Of a stretch of DNA of 64,000 nt, positions 55,384 through 64,000 are shown in pieces (within the stretch, counting starts at the first letter, position 1; every line of letters starts with the position of its first letter). The stretch is from positions 17,513,096-17,577,095 of the forward strand of contig OY783191.1 in NCBI GenBank assembly GCA_963678675.1. The letters run 5' to 3'. This DNA comes from Xiphydria camelus. Taxonomy: Eukaryota > Arthropoda > Insecta > Hymenoptera > Xiphydriidae. The translations under genes were made by a program, and so were the position numbers. The notes beneath the pieces are model-generated. The model was not told the DNA's origin. It worked only from the letters and a program-made list of their open reading frames with translations, and did not search any database.

Positions 55384-56708
55384 ATGGAAGAAGTTTTAAT
55401 CAATATAATTAGAAGGCGAGGTCCAAATGGTATTGACATTGACCGTAATGTAATAAGAGGGGTCATTTTACGTGACATTTTTCCTCTTCCCCCTGTTCCT
55501 GAAGTTCCTGTAGTTGAGCGTTTTGATTTGAATGCAATAGAAGACAAGTATGTTAAGCTCTACTTTCGATTTGAAAGAGGGGACATTCATCGTTTAGTGA
55601 GGGCTTTAAGAATCCCTGATCGAATAAAGACAAGAAGCAGATTTGTGGCTACAGGTAAATGGGTACAAGCAAGTCCAAACAAAACTTATTTTCCTTATCA
55701 GTTTATTACTATTATATTAAAAGTGCTTATTTATTAGTTGCTAACTAAATATATCTACTTTTAGGAATTGATGTAGTATGTATTCTTCTCAGAAGATTGG
55801 CATACCCAAGTCGCCTCTGTGATTTAGAACTGATTTTCAAGAGATCTACTGCAGCCTTATCAGAAATAAGCAATTCTTTGAACGTCTTCATTTCTGAAAC
55901 ACATGGTGGCTTATTAGAAGACCTGGGACAGTTACAATGGTTAAACAGGGAAAAACTTAATTATTATTCAGAGGTAAATACCAATAAACTAGAACTTTGA
56001 TTTTTTAAATCCTAGGGACAATTTTTTAAATTTTTATTAATAATATTTGTACTTGAAAGACCTTCCAAAAGTACTCTTGTTTTAATCAGATCATTTTATT
56101 TTTAGAGGGTTACTGCAAAAGGTGCTGCTGTACAGAATTGCTGGGCATTTACTGATGGCACTGCTCGTCCTATATGTAGACCCACAGAACAGCAACAGGA
56201 GTATTATTCAGGTCACAAAAGGGTTCATTGCATAAAGTACCAGTCGTTAATTTGCCCTGATGGCATAATTGTTAGCCTCCTTGGTGCTTACCCTGGAAGG
56301 CGCCATGATGCTTTTATTTTTGGGGAAAGTGGCTTGTATGACCAACTTGAAAGATACACCAGATTTGGTGATGAACATTTCGTTATTTATGGAGATCAGG
56401 CCTATGGCATTAGGGAACTTTGTATATGTCCATATCCTTCCAGAGGAATAACTGAGGCGCAACAAAATTTCAACATCACTATGAGCACAGTAAGGCAAGC
56501 TGTTGAATGGGGATTTGGCAAAATTGTTGTGGAATTTGCCTTTCTAGATTTTAAAAAAAATCAAAAGCTTCAACTGCAGGATTTACAAGAAATATACAAG
56601 ACTGCAGTAATTCTGACAAACTGCCACACGACCATTTACGGCTCTCAAACTGGTCAATTTTTTGATGCAGAACCTGTAGAACTGGAGCAATATTTGAATG
56701 AAATTTAA
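55384..56708 (+). CDS. DDE_Tnp_4-type (Harbinger-like) transposase, three exons, intact
   Basis: Exons 55384-55654, 55765-55973 and 56106-56708 join in frame to 360 residues. N-terminus EEVLINIIRRRGPNGIDIDR; DNA-binding part YVKLYFRFERGDIHRLVRAL, GIDVVCILLRRLAYPSRLCD. Core: first Asp CWAFTDGTARPICRP, then YYSGHKRVHCIKYQSLICPD, GAYPGRRHDAFIFGESGLYD; second Asp FVIYGDQAYGIR; Glu in RQAVEWGFGKIVVEF; end AVILTNCHTT. No stop or shift. It differs clearly from the gene at 47888; the DGTARPICRP style resembles ISL2EU-like or related relatives (tentative). A SANT-type partner lies downstream on the other strand. Left end is near 55125 (GGGAGATTTTGCACCC); a right end was not found. Confidence 0.9.
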
Positions 56709-56782
56709 TAAACTATACTAAAACATGCATTTATAGTTGTTTATTTCCTTTGATTCAAAAAAAATTGTATGAGTTTGCAGTG

Positions 56783-59284
56783 TACCGTATGTCCGCGATC
56801 ATTTGAACCATAGAAAAATTGCGAGTTTTGCATGAGCACCCCTTTGGGTCTCCTCGTCCAATAGAATCACCGGAGAAGCGTGAATGCGCATGCGTAGTCA
56901 TCCGCGAGTGTGGCGTCGTCAGCAAGTTCAGATCGGTTATCGAAATAATCGATTCACACATTGGTTCAATACAACTTGCTTATGGACTGCCCAAAAATCT
57001 GCTTATGCATGTTATAATTTGTAATATAGATTAGGTCTATGGGCTTAAGAATACAAAAAAATTACTAAGCTAGATACTAAACAAATACTGATTAGAACTT
57101 GAAGAAAATATTACAAAAAAAATATTGCAAGAGTAGGTCAGTACCTATAGCTTTGGTCTATCATTTTGAGATCACAAAAAAACATAGGTATTACAAGCAT
57201 CACAAAAAAATCTAACTTATGTATGGTCTATCAGATATTAACAAATAATAATAATTAGATTAACAACTTTTAACGTATTTAAACTATATGTATGAAAAAA
57301 TAAATACATACTACATAAAAACAAATATTAATAAATGGAATCAATAACTAAAAATTAAATTACAAAAGAACCTTATTTACAAATAGCTCTAACAATTGGT
57401 TTTGCTTTTGCATAACTTCTACAAGTATTTTTCTTTCCTCCCTTTCAAGATCAAGTCTAATCTGCTGTTGTTCTTTTTGAAAGTCAAACTTTTTTTCCTC
57501 TAAACTGATTTTCCTTTCTTCAACTTCTATCTTTCTTTCCTCTAGCTGTTGCTGTTTTTTTAAATGTCATTTTGTTGGAGATCATATTTCTCTAAATACT
57601 CCAGACCATGTCGCTGTGCATTCACTTTTCTTTTTCTCCCCTTTACTGCTCCTAAATGTAAAAAAAATGTTATAAAAAATAGAAGCCAAGAAAGATTAGA
57701 TATTAGTTGTACAAAATTTAAAAATTGTTCACAAAAAAGTTTGAATATTATTTAAACTTACGTAATACTTTAGATTTCCCAGGAATTGGCCCAGGGGTCG
57801 TGACTTGTTTTGAATTTTCAGTTGATTCTGGTACAGCTGGTAATAATGAAAAAAAAATCAGTTAACTGTTTTTGTTTAAAATTAATTTCTTTGTAGGTAT
57901 ATGATAATTTGAACTTACTTAAAACTTTAGAGGATCCAAGGCTCACATTCTCTTTTTCATTTAATTGTCGTGTTTCTATAAAAAAAAAATTATCCTTGAT
58001 GCATTTAGTAATTACTTTTTAACTATTATGACTTACCACAACAATTTTGAACTGTAATATTCATATTTTCTTCAACAATAATTTCTTCCTCTCTAAGAAA
58101 ATCTCAAAAGAATAAATTACATTTAATAAGTTGTTAAAGACCTTAAAATAATGCTTTTAAAATGTTTCAGTATAGTTGGTTAAGTATATACTTACCGCAA
58201 TATGAATGCTCTCCAGTTAAATGGTTTAATCCAAAACTCAAATCAATCTCAGCAGATTCCTGTGACTTTAGAGTCAAGGGCTGGCTGAAAGACAAGGGAG
58301 TTTCCAAACTTTGTATGGTGTTATAAGCCCATTTATCTCTATTAACTTCCCCTTTAAGTTTTTCCCAATCCTGATGTTTTCTTCTTTTTCAGGTTTAATG
58401 TTGTACTCCCGCATGTAGTCATATATATTCTGGCATAGTTCATCCTTTTCCAAATAATCTTCCTCAATGCCTGATCTGAAATTATAATACATACATTAGC
58501 TATGCTATATATGCAGTGTTTCAGGTATACTGTATGATCATTGCATGTTTAAAGTCATGAAAGGAAGAAAAATGAACACGACAAAATTGTCAACTGTTAA
58601 TATTTCAATGTCTCAAGGATGAAGTTTTTTCAACCATAATGTACTTTTTTGTGATTTGTGTATGAACAACTTTCATGTTGATAGTTGAAAGCAAGCAAGC
58701 ATGCATAGGTATAGATTTTCATTTTATACATTTTTTTTTTAGAAATTATTGTAGAAAAATCATGATACTTACTTGCCCTTCAATATCTTTACTTTTTCAA
58801 ACCATGTTTTGATTAGCAGATGAACATGGTCTTTTAATGTTTTGATGCTAAAGTTCTTTCCTGTCAAAATAACTAAGTTTGCTTGAATGGTTTCCCATGA
58901 GTCTGGTAATTGAAATGGGTTTTGTGAAGCTACTTGACGCAGTAATGCAACATCATCTTCATCCTTAAACCTCAATCGTTTCTTTACTGGAATGGCCATC
59001 AGGAACTGGAATAAATCACATATTTTCATCATATGTACAGCCAAAAAAATTCAATACCTATCTAATAAACTGTAACTGACTGAACTGATGTCTTTTATGT
59101 AAAGGAAATATTTGAAATTTGAATTGATTAACATTAAATATATAACCCAACAAACCTATCAGTGACCATTAGCTTCATATACCTAAAGTTTGAAAGGACT
59201 TTCTAGTTCCTAATAAAAGGGTTTAGACAAAGATTGATTGGTATTTTACTAGTGCAGTCCCTATGTCAAAGACTATTATTTCTG
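56783..59284. repeat. Tandem duplication unit 1 (2502 bp)
   Basis: Starts with the left half of the CCGTATGTCC fold-back (56785-56960), then 2.3 kb of Harbinger sequence. The next unit (59285-61788, 2504 bases) repeats it with only a handful of substitutions and A-run length changes. Confidence 0.95.
57360..58999 (-). CDS. SANT-type partner protein, tandem copy 1
   Basis: First exon (58999 to about 58770): MAIPVKKRLRFKDEDDVALL, then QVASQNPFQLPDSWETIQAN, GKNFSIKTLKDHVHLLIKTW, ending at a GTAAGT donor; this is a SANT/trihelix-type DNA-binding domain. Second exon from 58475: SGIEEDYLEKDELCQNIYDY, then after a one-base frame break near 58380, QDWEKLKGEVNRDKWAYNTI. Small acidic exons follow (EEEIIVEENMNITVQNCCG; ETRQLNEKENVSLGSSKVL; VPESTENSKQVTTPGPIPGK). 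Last exon: coiled coil (EERKIEVEERKISLEEKKFD, QKEQQQIRLDLEREERKILV), stop 57360. The alternative start at 59044 adds 15 residues but overlaps a possible acceptor. Convergent with the transposase at 55384. The frame break, shared with copy 2, may mark a pseudogene or an unrecognised splice. Confidence 0.6.
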
Positions 59285-61788
59285 TACCGTATGTCCGCGA
59301 TCATTTGAACCATAGGAAAATTGCGAGTTTTGCATGAGCACCCCTTTGGGTCTCCTCGTCCAATAGAATCACCGGAGAAGCGTGAATGCGCATGCGTAGT
59401 CATCCGCGAGTGTGGCGTCGTCAGCAAGTTCAGATCGGTTATCGAAATAATCGATTCACACATTGGTTCAATACAACTTGCTTATGGACTGCCCAAAAAT
59501 CTGCTTATGCATGTTATAATTTGTAATATAGATTAGGTCTATGGGCTTAAGAATACAAAAAAATTACTAAGCTAGATACTAAACAAATACTGATTAGAAC
59601 TTGAAGAAAATATTACAAAAAAAATATTGCAAGAGTAGGTCAGTACCTATAGCTTTGGTCTATCATTTTGAGATCACAAAAAAACATAGGTATTACAAGC
59701 ATCACAAAAAAATCTAACTTATGTATGGTCTATCAGATATTAACAAATAATAATAATTAGATTAACAACTTTTAACGTATTTAAACTATATGTATGAAAA
59801 AATAAATACATACTACATAAAAACAAATATTAATAAATGGAATCAATAACTAAAAATTAAATTACAAAAGAACCTTATTTACAAATAGCTCTAACAATTG
59901 GTTTTGCTTTTGCATAACTTCTACAAGTATTTTTCTTTCCTCCCTTTCAAGATCAAGTCTAATCTGCTGTTGTTCTTTTTGAAAGTCAAACTTTTTTTCC
60001 TCTAAACTGATTTTCCTTTCTTCAACTTCTATCTTTCTTTCCTCTAGTTGTTGCTGTTTTTTTAAATGTCATTTTGTTGGAGATCATATTTCTCTAAATA
60101 CTCCAGACCATGTCGCTGTGCATTCACTTTTCTTTTTCTCCCCTTTACTGCTCCTAAATGTAAAAAAAATGTTATAAAAAATAGAAGCCAAGAAAGATTA
60201 GATATTAGTTGTACAAAATTTAAAAATTGTTCACAAAAAAGTTTGAATATTATTTAAACTTACGTAATACTTTAGATTTCCCAGGAATTGGCCCAGGGGT
60301 CGTGACTTATTTTGAATTTTCAGTTGATTCTGGTACAGCTGGTAATAATGAAAAAAAAATCAGTTAACTGTTTTTGTTTAAAATTAATTTCTTTGTAGGT
60401 ATATGATAATTTGAACTTACTTAAAACTTTAGAGGATCCAAGGCTCACATTCTCTTTTTCATTTAATTGTCGTGTTTCTATAAAAAAAAAAAATTATCCT
60501 TGATGCATTTAGTAATTACTTTTTAACTATTATGACTTACCACAACAATTTTGAACTGTAATATTCATATTTTCTTCAACAATAATTTCTTCCTCTCTAA
60601 GAAAATCTCAAAAGAATAAATTACATTTAATAAGTTGTTAAAGACCTTAAAATAATGCTTTTAAAATGTTTCAGTATAGTTGGTTAAGTATATACTTACC
60701 GCAATATGAATGCTCTCCAGTTAAATGGTTTAATCCAAAACTCAAATCAATCTCAGCAGATTCCTGTGACTTTAGAGTCAAGGGCTGGCTGAAAGACAAG
60801 GGAGTTTCCAAACTTTGTATGGTGTTATAAGCCCATTTATCTCTATTAACTTCCCCTTTTAATTTTTCCCAATCCTGATGTTTTCTTCTTTTTCAGGTTT
60901 AATGTTGTACTCCCGCATGTAGTCATATATATTCTGGCATAGTTCATCCTTTTCCAAATAATCTTCCTCAATGCCTGATCTGAAATTATAATACATACAT
61001 TAGCTATGCTATATATGCAGTGTTTCAGGTATACTGTATGATCATTGCATGTTTAAAGTCATGAAAGGAAGAAAAATGAACACGACAAAATTGTCAACTG
61101 TTAATATTTCAATGTCTCAAGGATGAAGTTTTTTCAACCATAATGTACTTTTTTGTGATTTGTGTATGAACAACTTTCATGTTGATAGTTGAAAGCAAGC
61201 AAGCATGCATAGGTATAGATTTTCATTTTATACATTTTTTTTTTAGAAATTATTGTAGAAAAATCATGATACTTACTTGCCCTTCAATATCTTTACTTTT
61301 TCAAACCATGTTTTGATTAGCAGATGAACATGGTCTTTTAATGTTTTGATGCTAAAGTTCTTTCCTGTCAAAATAACTAAGTTTGCTTGAATGGTTTCCC
61401 ATGAGTCTGGTAATTGAAATGGGTTTTGTGAAGCTACTTGACGCAGTAATGCAACATCATCTTCATCCTTAAACCTCAATCGTTTCTTTACTGGAATGGC
61501 CATCAGGAACTGGAATAAATCACATATTTTCATCATATGTACAGCCAAAAAAATTCAATACCTATCTAATAAACTGTAACTGACTGAACTGATGTCTTTT
61601 ATGTAAAGGAAATATTTGAAATTTGAATTGATTAACATTAAATATATAACCCAACAAACCTATCAGTGACCATTAGCTTCATATACCTAAAGTTTGAAAG
61701 GACTTTCTAGTTCCTAATAAAAGGGTTTAGACAAAGATTGATTGGTATCTTACTAGTGCAGTCCCTATGTCAAAGACTATTATTTCTG
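59285..61788. repeat. Tandem duplication unit 2 (2504 bp)
   Basis: Near-identical to unit 1. A third start of the unit (61789 onwards) contains only the fold-back's left arm before diverging at about 61940. Confidence 0.95.
59862..61503 (-). pseudogene. SANT-type partner protein, tandem copy 2
   Basis: Same exons as copy 1. Besides the shared frame break near 60885, the acidic exon has CAA changed to TAA (60307-60309, within ENSKQVTT), a premature stop absent from copy 1. This copy is therefore likely dead even if copy 1 is not. Confidence 0.65.
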
Positions 61789-61790
61789 TA

Positions 61791-62321
61791 CCGTATGTCC
61801 GCGATCATTTGAACCATAGGAAAATTGCGAGTTTTGCATGAGCACCCCTTTGGGTCTCCTCGTCCAATAGAATCACCGGAGAAGCGTGAATGCGCATGCG
61901 TAGTCATCCGCGAGTGTGGCGACGTCAGCAAGTTCAGATCGATTATTTCGATAACCGATCTGAACTTGCTGACGACGCCACACTCGCGGATGACTACGCA
62001 TGCGCATTCACGCTTCTCCGGTGATTCTATTGGACGAGGAGACCCAAAGGGGTGCTCATGCAAAACTCGCAATTTTTCTATGGTTCAAATGATCGCGGAC
62101 ATACACCCGTGCTCACGAAATCTGTCGCTGGTGACTTTTTTTAAACCTTATTTTTAAACGTACTAACCAGTGAACAATTAATTCTCATGCCCTCATTAGC
62201 TACGGTGACGTCTACTCTCGTTAATGAAAGCACGAGGATTGATTAATCATTGGTTAGTACGTTTAAAAATAACATTTAAAAAAAGTCACCAGCGACAGAT
62301 TCCGTGAGCCCGGGTGTACGG
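61791..62321. mobile_element. Complete CCGTATGTCC fold-back (with MITE inside its right end)
   Basis: Two arms of about 150 bases (TGTCCGCGATCATTTGAACC, TTGCGAGTTTTGCATGAGCA, GAATGCGCATGCGTAGTCAT) are near-perfect inverted copies meeting at about 61942-61955. TA precedes it (61789-61790). The 62104-62316 MITE split the right terminus: CGGACATA before and TACGG after. Half copies: 34565, 46899, 56785, 59287. Confidence 0.88.
62104..62316. mobile_element. GTCGCTGGTGAC-family MITE
   Basis: CACCCGTGCTCACGAAATCT and near-complement ends; TA duplicated (62102-62103, 62317-62318). Arms as in the other copies. Confidence 0.88.
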
Positions 62322-62324
62322 TAC

Positions 62325-62507
62325 TAATAAATACTTACCTAGTAATAAATTAACACACAAAAGTATTATTCAACTGCAAAAAAAATCACAAAAATTTAGC
62401 AATTTAACACACACAGAAACAGTGTTAAATGAAATGAATATATAGAAATAAACATAATTGTTTAATAATTGTTCATTTACAACATACACCCGCGTGTACG
62501 GATTCTA
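62325..62507. other. AT-rich filler
   Basis: No gene. A tiny CACCCGCG remnant of the MITE family lies at about 62487. Confidence 0.5.
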
Positions 62508-62712
62508 CCCAGGTAGCACACTAACGTCGAAATGACGTTTCTTGAAGGTCAGTTCTGACGTCAGATGACGAAAAATATGACGTCATTTTAACGTCGCAAA
62601 GACGGCTTAATTGCACATCCACACGACGTCAGACAAATCACGTAATAATGACGTTCTACCGTACGTTGTGAAGACGAAAAAATGACGGTTCTAAAAGGTT
62701 AGGTCTGACGTA

Positions 62713-62925
62713 CACCCGGCGTCTCGGATTATGTCGCTGGTGACTTTTTTAAAATGTTATTTTTAAACGTACTAACCAATGAATAATTAATTCTCATGCC
62801 CTCATTAGCTACGGTAGTGTCTACTCTCGTTAATAAAAGCATGAGAATTGATTAATCATTGGTTAGTACGTTTAAAAATAACATTTAAAAAAAGTCACCA
62901 GCGACAGAATCCGAGACGCCGAGTG
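62713..62925. mobile_element. GTCGCTGGTGAC-family MITE in element 4
   Basis: Flanked by TA (62711-62712, 62926-62927). Elements 1 and 3 have GACGTATATC at this point, with a single TA before TATC, so the 2-bp duplication is directly visible. Confidence 0.92.
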
Positions 62926-62940
62926 TATATCTTTTCATCG

Positions 62941-63007
62941 TGAGCGGTCACCCATCCAGCTAGTGTCCGCAGTTTTCGCTGCTTAACTTCGTTGATCGGT
63001 CGGTGTC
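62941..63007 (-). other. 5S-rRNA-like segment in element 4
   Basis: Minus strand CCGATCAACGAAGTTAAGCA and CTGGATGGGTGACCGCTCA, as in element 2. Confidence 0.75.
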
Positions 63008-63035
63008 CTCGAGTCCTCATCTGCTGCACGCTCCT

Positions 63036-63251
63036 ATGGTTAAGAGGCCGACATACCAGGCCCACTAGTTTCTCCTGCGGGGCAGCGGTGAGACGAGGTA
63101 ATGTCAAAACGCTAGAAGTGGGTGGAGCTACTCGAGGTTAGCGATGTTGCCAAATGCATGCAGTGTGGACACGGTCCGGTCTTACGCCGGCCTCAGTGGC
63201 GAGAGCATGGCTCGCTCCCATTTAGACCGGGATACCGCGTCGCGCGCGCGT
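63036..63251. other. Gene-free stretch
   Basis: GC-rich; contains TTTAGACCGGGATACC (63220), resembling the MITE end at 37160. No gene. Confidence 0.4.
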
Positions 63252-63288
63252 TCCAAGTGTCTCCGGGATTGGCGTACGTCATGTCACC

Positions 63289-63361
63289 AATGCTTCGATA
63301 GCGCAACGGTTAAGTTGCCGGGCTGGGGGTCTCGATGTCGCGGGTTCAATTCTTGTTGGGA
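63289..63361 (+). other. tRNA-like unit (left arm)
   Basis: A-box-like TAGCGCAACGG and B-box-like GGGTTCAATTC at normal spacing; outer bases CCAATG and TTGTTGG can pair. The anticodon stem is poor (CGGG/CTCG). Probably a SINE head or decayed tRNA, not a working tRNA gene. An inverted twin lies at about 63905-63972. Confidence 0.55.
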
Positions 63362-63538
63362 TTTTTTTTTTATTAACTTTTTTTATTCGATTACAACCTT
63401 TTCTTGTTATAGAAAGTGGTTTACATTATCGAATAAAATAAGAGTTTCAATTTTTTTCATAGTTTTACGTTATTTTCTTCCTCGTTGAGGTGAACCAATA
63501 TTATTAGAAAGAACAGTTGGAAGCATCGTTGCATTTTT

Positions 63539-63751
63539 TTATTCGTACATTTCGTCATGGGAATTTTTGGCTGCCGAAGATTTTATACACGATTTTGGAT
63601 AATAATTGTCGAAAAAACATTTGAAGCACACCGTATTTTGACACCATGAACATTTGACGAATGGAACTTTGCCACACGCACATTTACACTTTAAAAGCGT
63701 TATGGGAAAGCAAATTTCATTGACATTTTCGAAAAACGGCCTGGTTGGCAA
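63539..63751 (-). CDS. Cys-rich short protein or exon in the loop
   Basis: 70 codons from ATG 63751: FENVNEICFPITLLKCKCAC, GKVPFVKCSWCQNTVCFKCF, FDNYYPKSC, then a short tail. The spacing C-x-C-x-C-x7-C-x2-C-x4-C-x2-C-x8-C suggests a small zinc-binding domain like the Cys-rich C-terminus of piggyBac transposases. It may be the last exon of a lost transposase. It begins just inside the right arm. No start context or partner exons identified. Confidence 0.45.
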   Translation of the reverse strand: MPTRPFFENVNEICFPITLLKCKCACGKVPFVKCSWCQNTVCFKCFFDNYYPKSCIKSSAAKNSHDEMYE

Positions 63752-64000
63752 TAATATTGGTTCACCTCAACGAGGAAGAAAAAATAACGTAAAACTATAA
63801 AAACAATTGAAACTTTTATTTTATTCGATAATGTAAACCACTTTCTATAACAAGAAGGGATTGTATAATCGAATGAAAAAAGTTAATAAAAAAAAAACCG
63901 ACAAGACTTGAACCCGCGACATCGAGACTCCCAGCCCGGCAACTTAACCGTTGCGCTATCGAAACATTGGTAACATTATGCACGCCAATCCCGAAGACAC

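Larger units (their letters stand above)
62508..63035. mobile_element. ACGT-rich element 4 (left part)
   Basis: CCCAGGTAGCACACTAACGT start, ACGT-dense 200 bases, then the 62713-62925 MITE, then the 5S-like segment (62941-63007). Sequence leaves the family at about 63035; the right end is missing. Confidence 0.85.
63252..64000. repeat. Inverted repeat with tRNA-like sequence in each arm
   Basis: Left arm 63252-63505 and right arm 63750-64000 are near-perfect inverted copies (AGCGCAACGGTTAAGTTGCC, GATGTCGCGGGTTCAA, TCCTCGTTGAGGTGAACCAA). Each arm holds a tRNA-like unit at its outer part and an AT-rich inner part. The centre codes the Cys-rich fragment at 63539-63751. The right arm runs off the window end. 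Confidence 0.85.

Noticed and set aside
61770..62157. Similar 70-110-codon frames on both strands at 56755, 59266 and 61770
   Set aside because: All arise from the CCGTATGTCC fold-back arms; they read the same on both strands because the element is a palindrome.
63289..63361. Working tRNA gene
   Set aside because: Anticodon and T stems pair poorly and an inverted twin is present; better explained as a tRNA-derived repeat.

Overview
The window is eukaryotic DNA, most likely from an insect and possibly a hymenopteran (inference). Genes are split by short GT-AG introns. Every transposon family seen is an arthropod-type family. A TTAGGTTAGG-type motif and other repeats common in insect genomes occur. 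The two host-derived fragments look like protein kinase D (PKD) and a mitochondrial fission regulator (Mtfr1 family). No intact host gene is visible. The 64 kb is essentially a nest of DNA transposons, MITEs, fold-back elements, solo-LTR-like pieces and their debris.

Layout. 0-4 kb: an LTR-like piece, then duplication block A, which carries broken PKD exons on the minus strand. 4-9 kb: a fold-back arm, TA- and TTAA-flanked MITEs, and a broken gene of an uncharacterised transposon family (CxxC N-terminus, DxD-type core). 9-13 kb: a tRNA-like SINE cut by a hAT remnant, then a pogo-like remnant. 12.6-18.7 kb: a decayed Harbinger (first exon, degenerate tandem units, Myb/SANT partner) interrupted by ACGT-rich elements that contain a 5S-rRNA-like segment. 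18.9-20.9 kb: inverted arms around another fragment of the uncharacterised family. 21.6-24.8 kb: a decayed HARBI1-type transposase with a tandem array of its own exon-intron-exon junctions. 26.5-28.3 kb: a decayed DDE transposase with a SWIM-type zinc motif. 31.9-34.3 kb: a Harbinger with both termini and a TTA target duplication that has swallowed the last exons of an Mtfr1-like gene. 37.3-38.6 kb: a short Harbinger keeping only the N-terminus of its transposase. 39.9-46.9 kb: duplication block B (second PKD copy), split by a 2.9-kb fold-back and an ACGT-rich element. 47.6-51.5 kb: a nearly intact Harbinger inside an LTR. 52-55 kb: LTR and MITEs. 55.4-61.8 kb: an open DDE transposase followed by two near-identical 2.5-kb tandem copies of its SANT-type partner gene. 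61.8-64 kb: nested MITEs, another 5S-bearing element, and an inverted repeat with tRNA-like sequence in each arm.

How the genes work together. In the best-preserved Harbinger, a HARBI1-like DDE nuclease and a Myb/SANT-like DNA-binding protein converge between terminal inverted repeats. By established knowledge of PIF/Harbinger elements, the Myb-like protein helps bring the nuclease to the element ends. The same pairing, in states of decay, recurs at 12-18 kb, 21-25 kb and 55-62 kb. The remainder are non-autonomous passengers, many dated relative to each other by nesting. The most notable items are the Mtfr1-carrying Harbinger, the duplicated PKD fragment, the 5S-like promoter segment in the ACGT-rich family, and the recent 2.5-kb tandem duplication.
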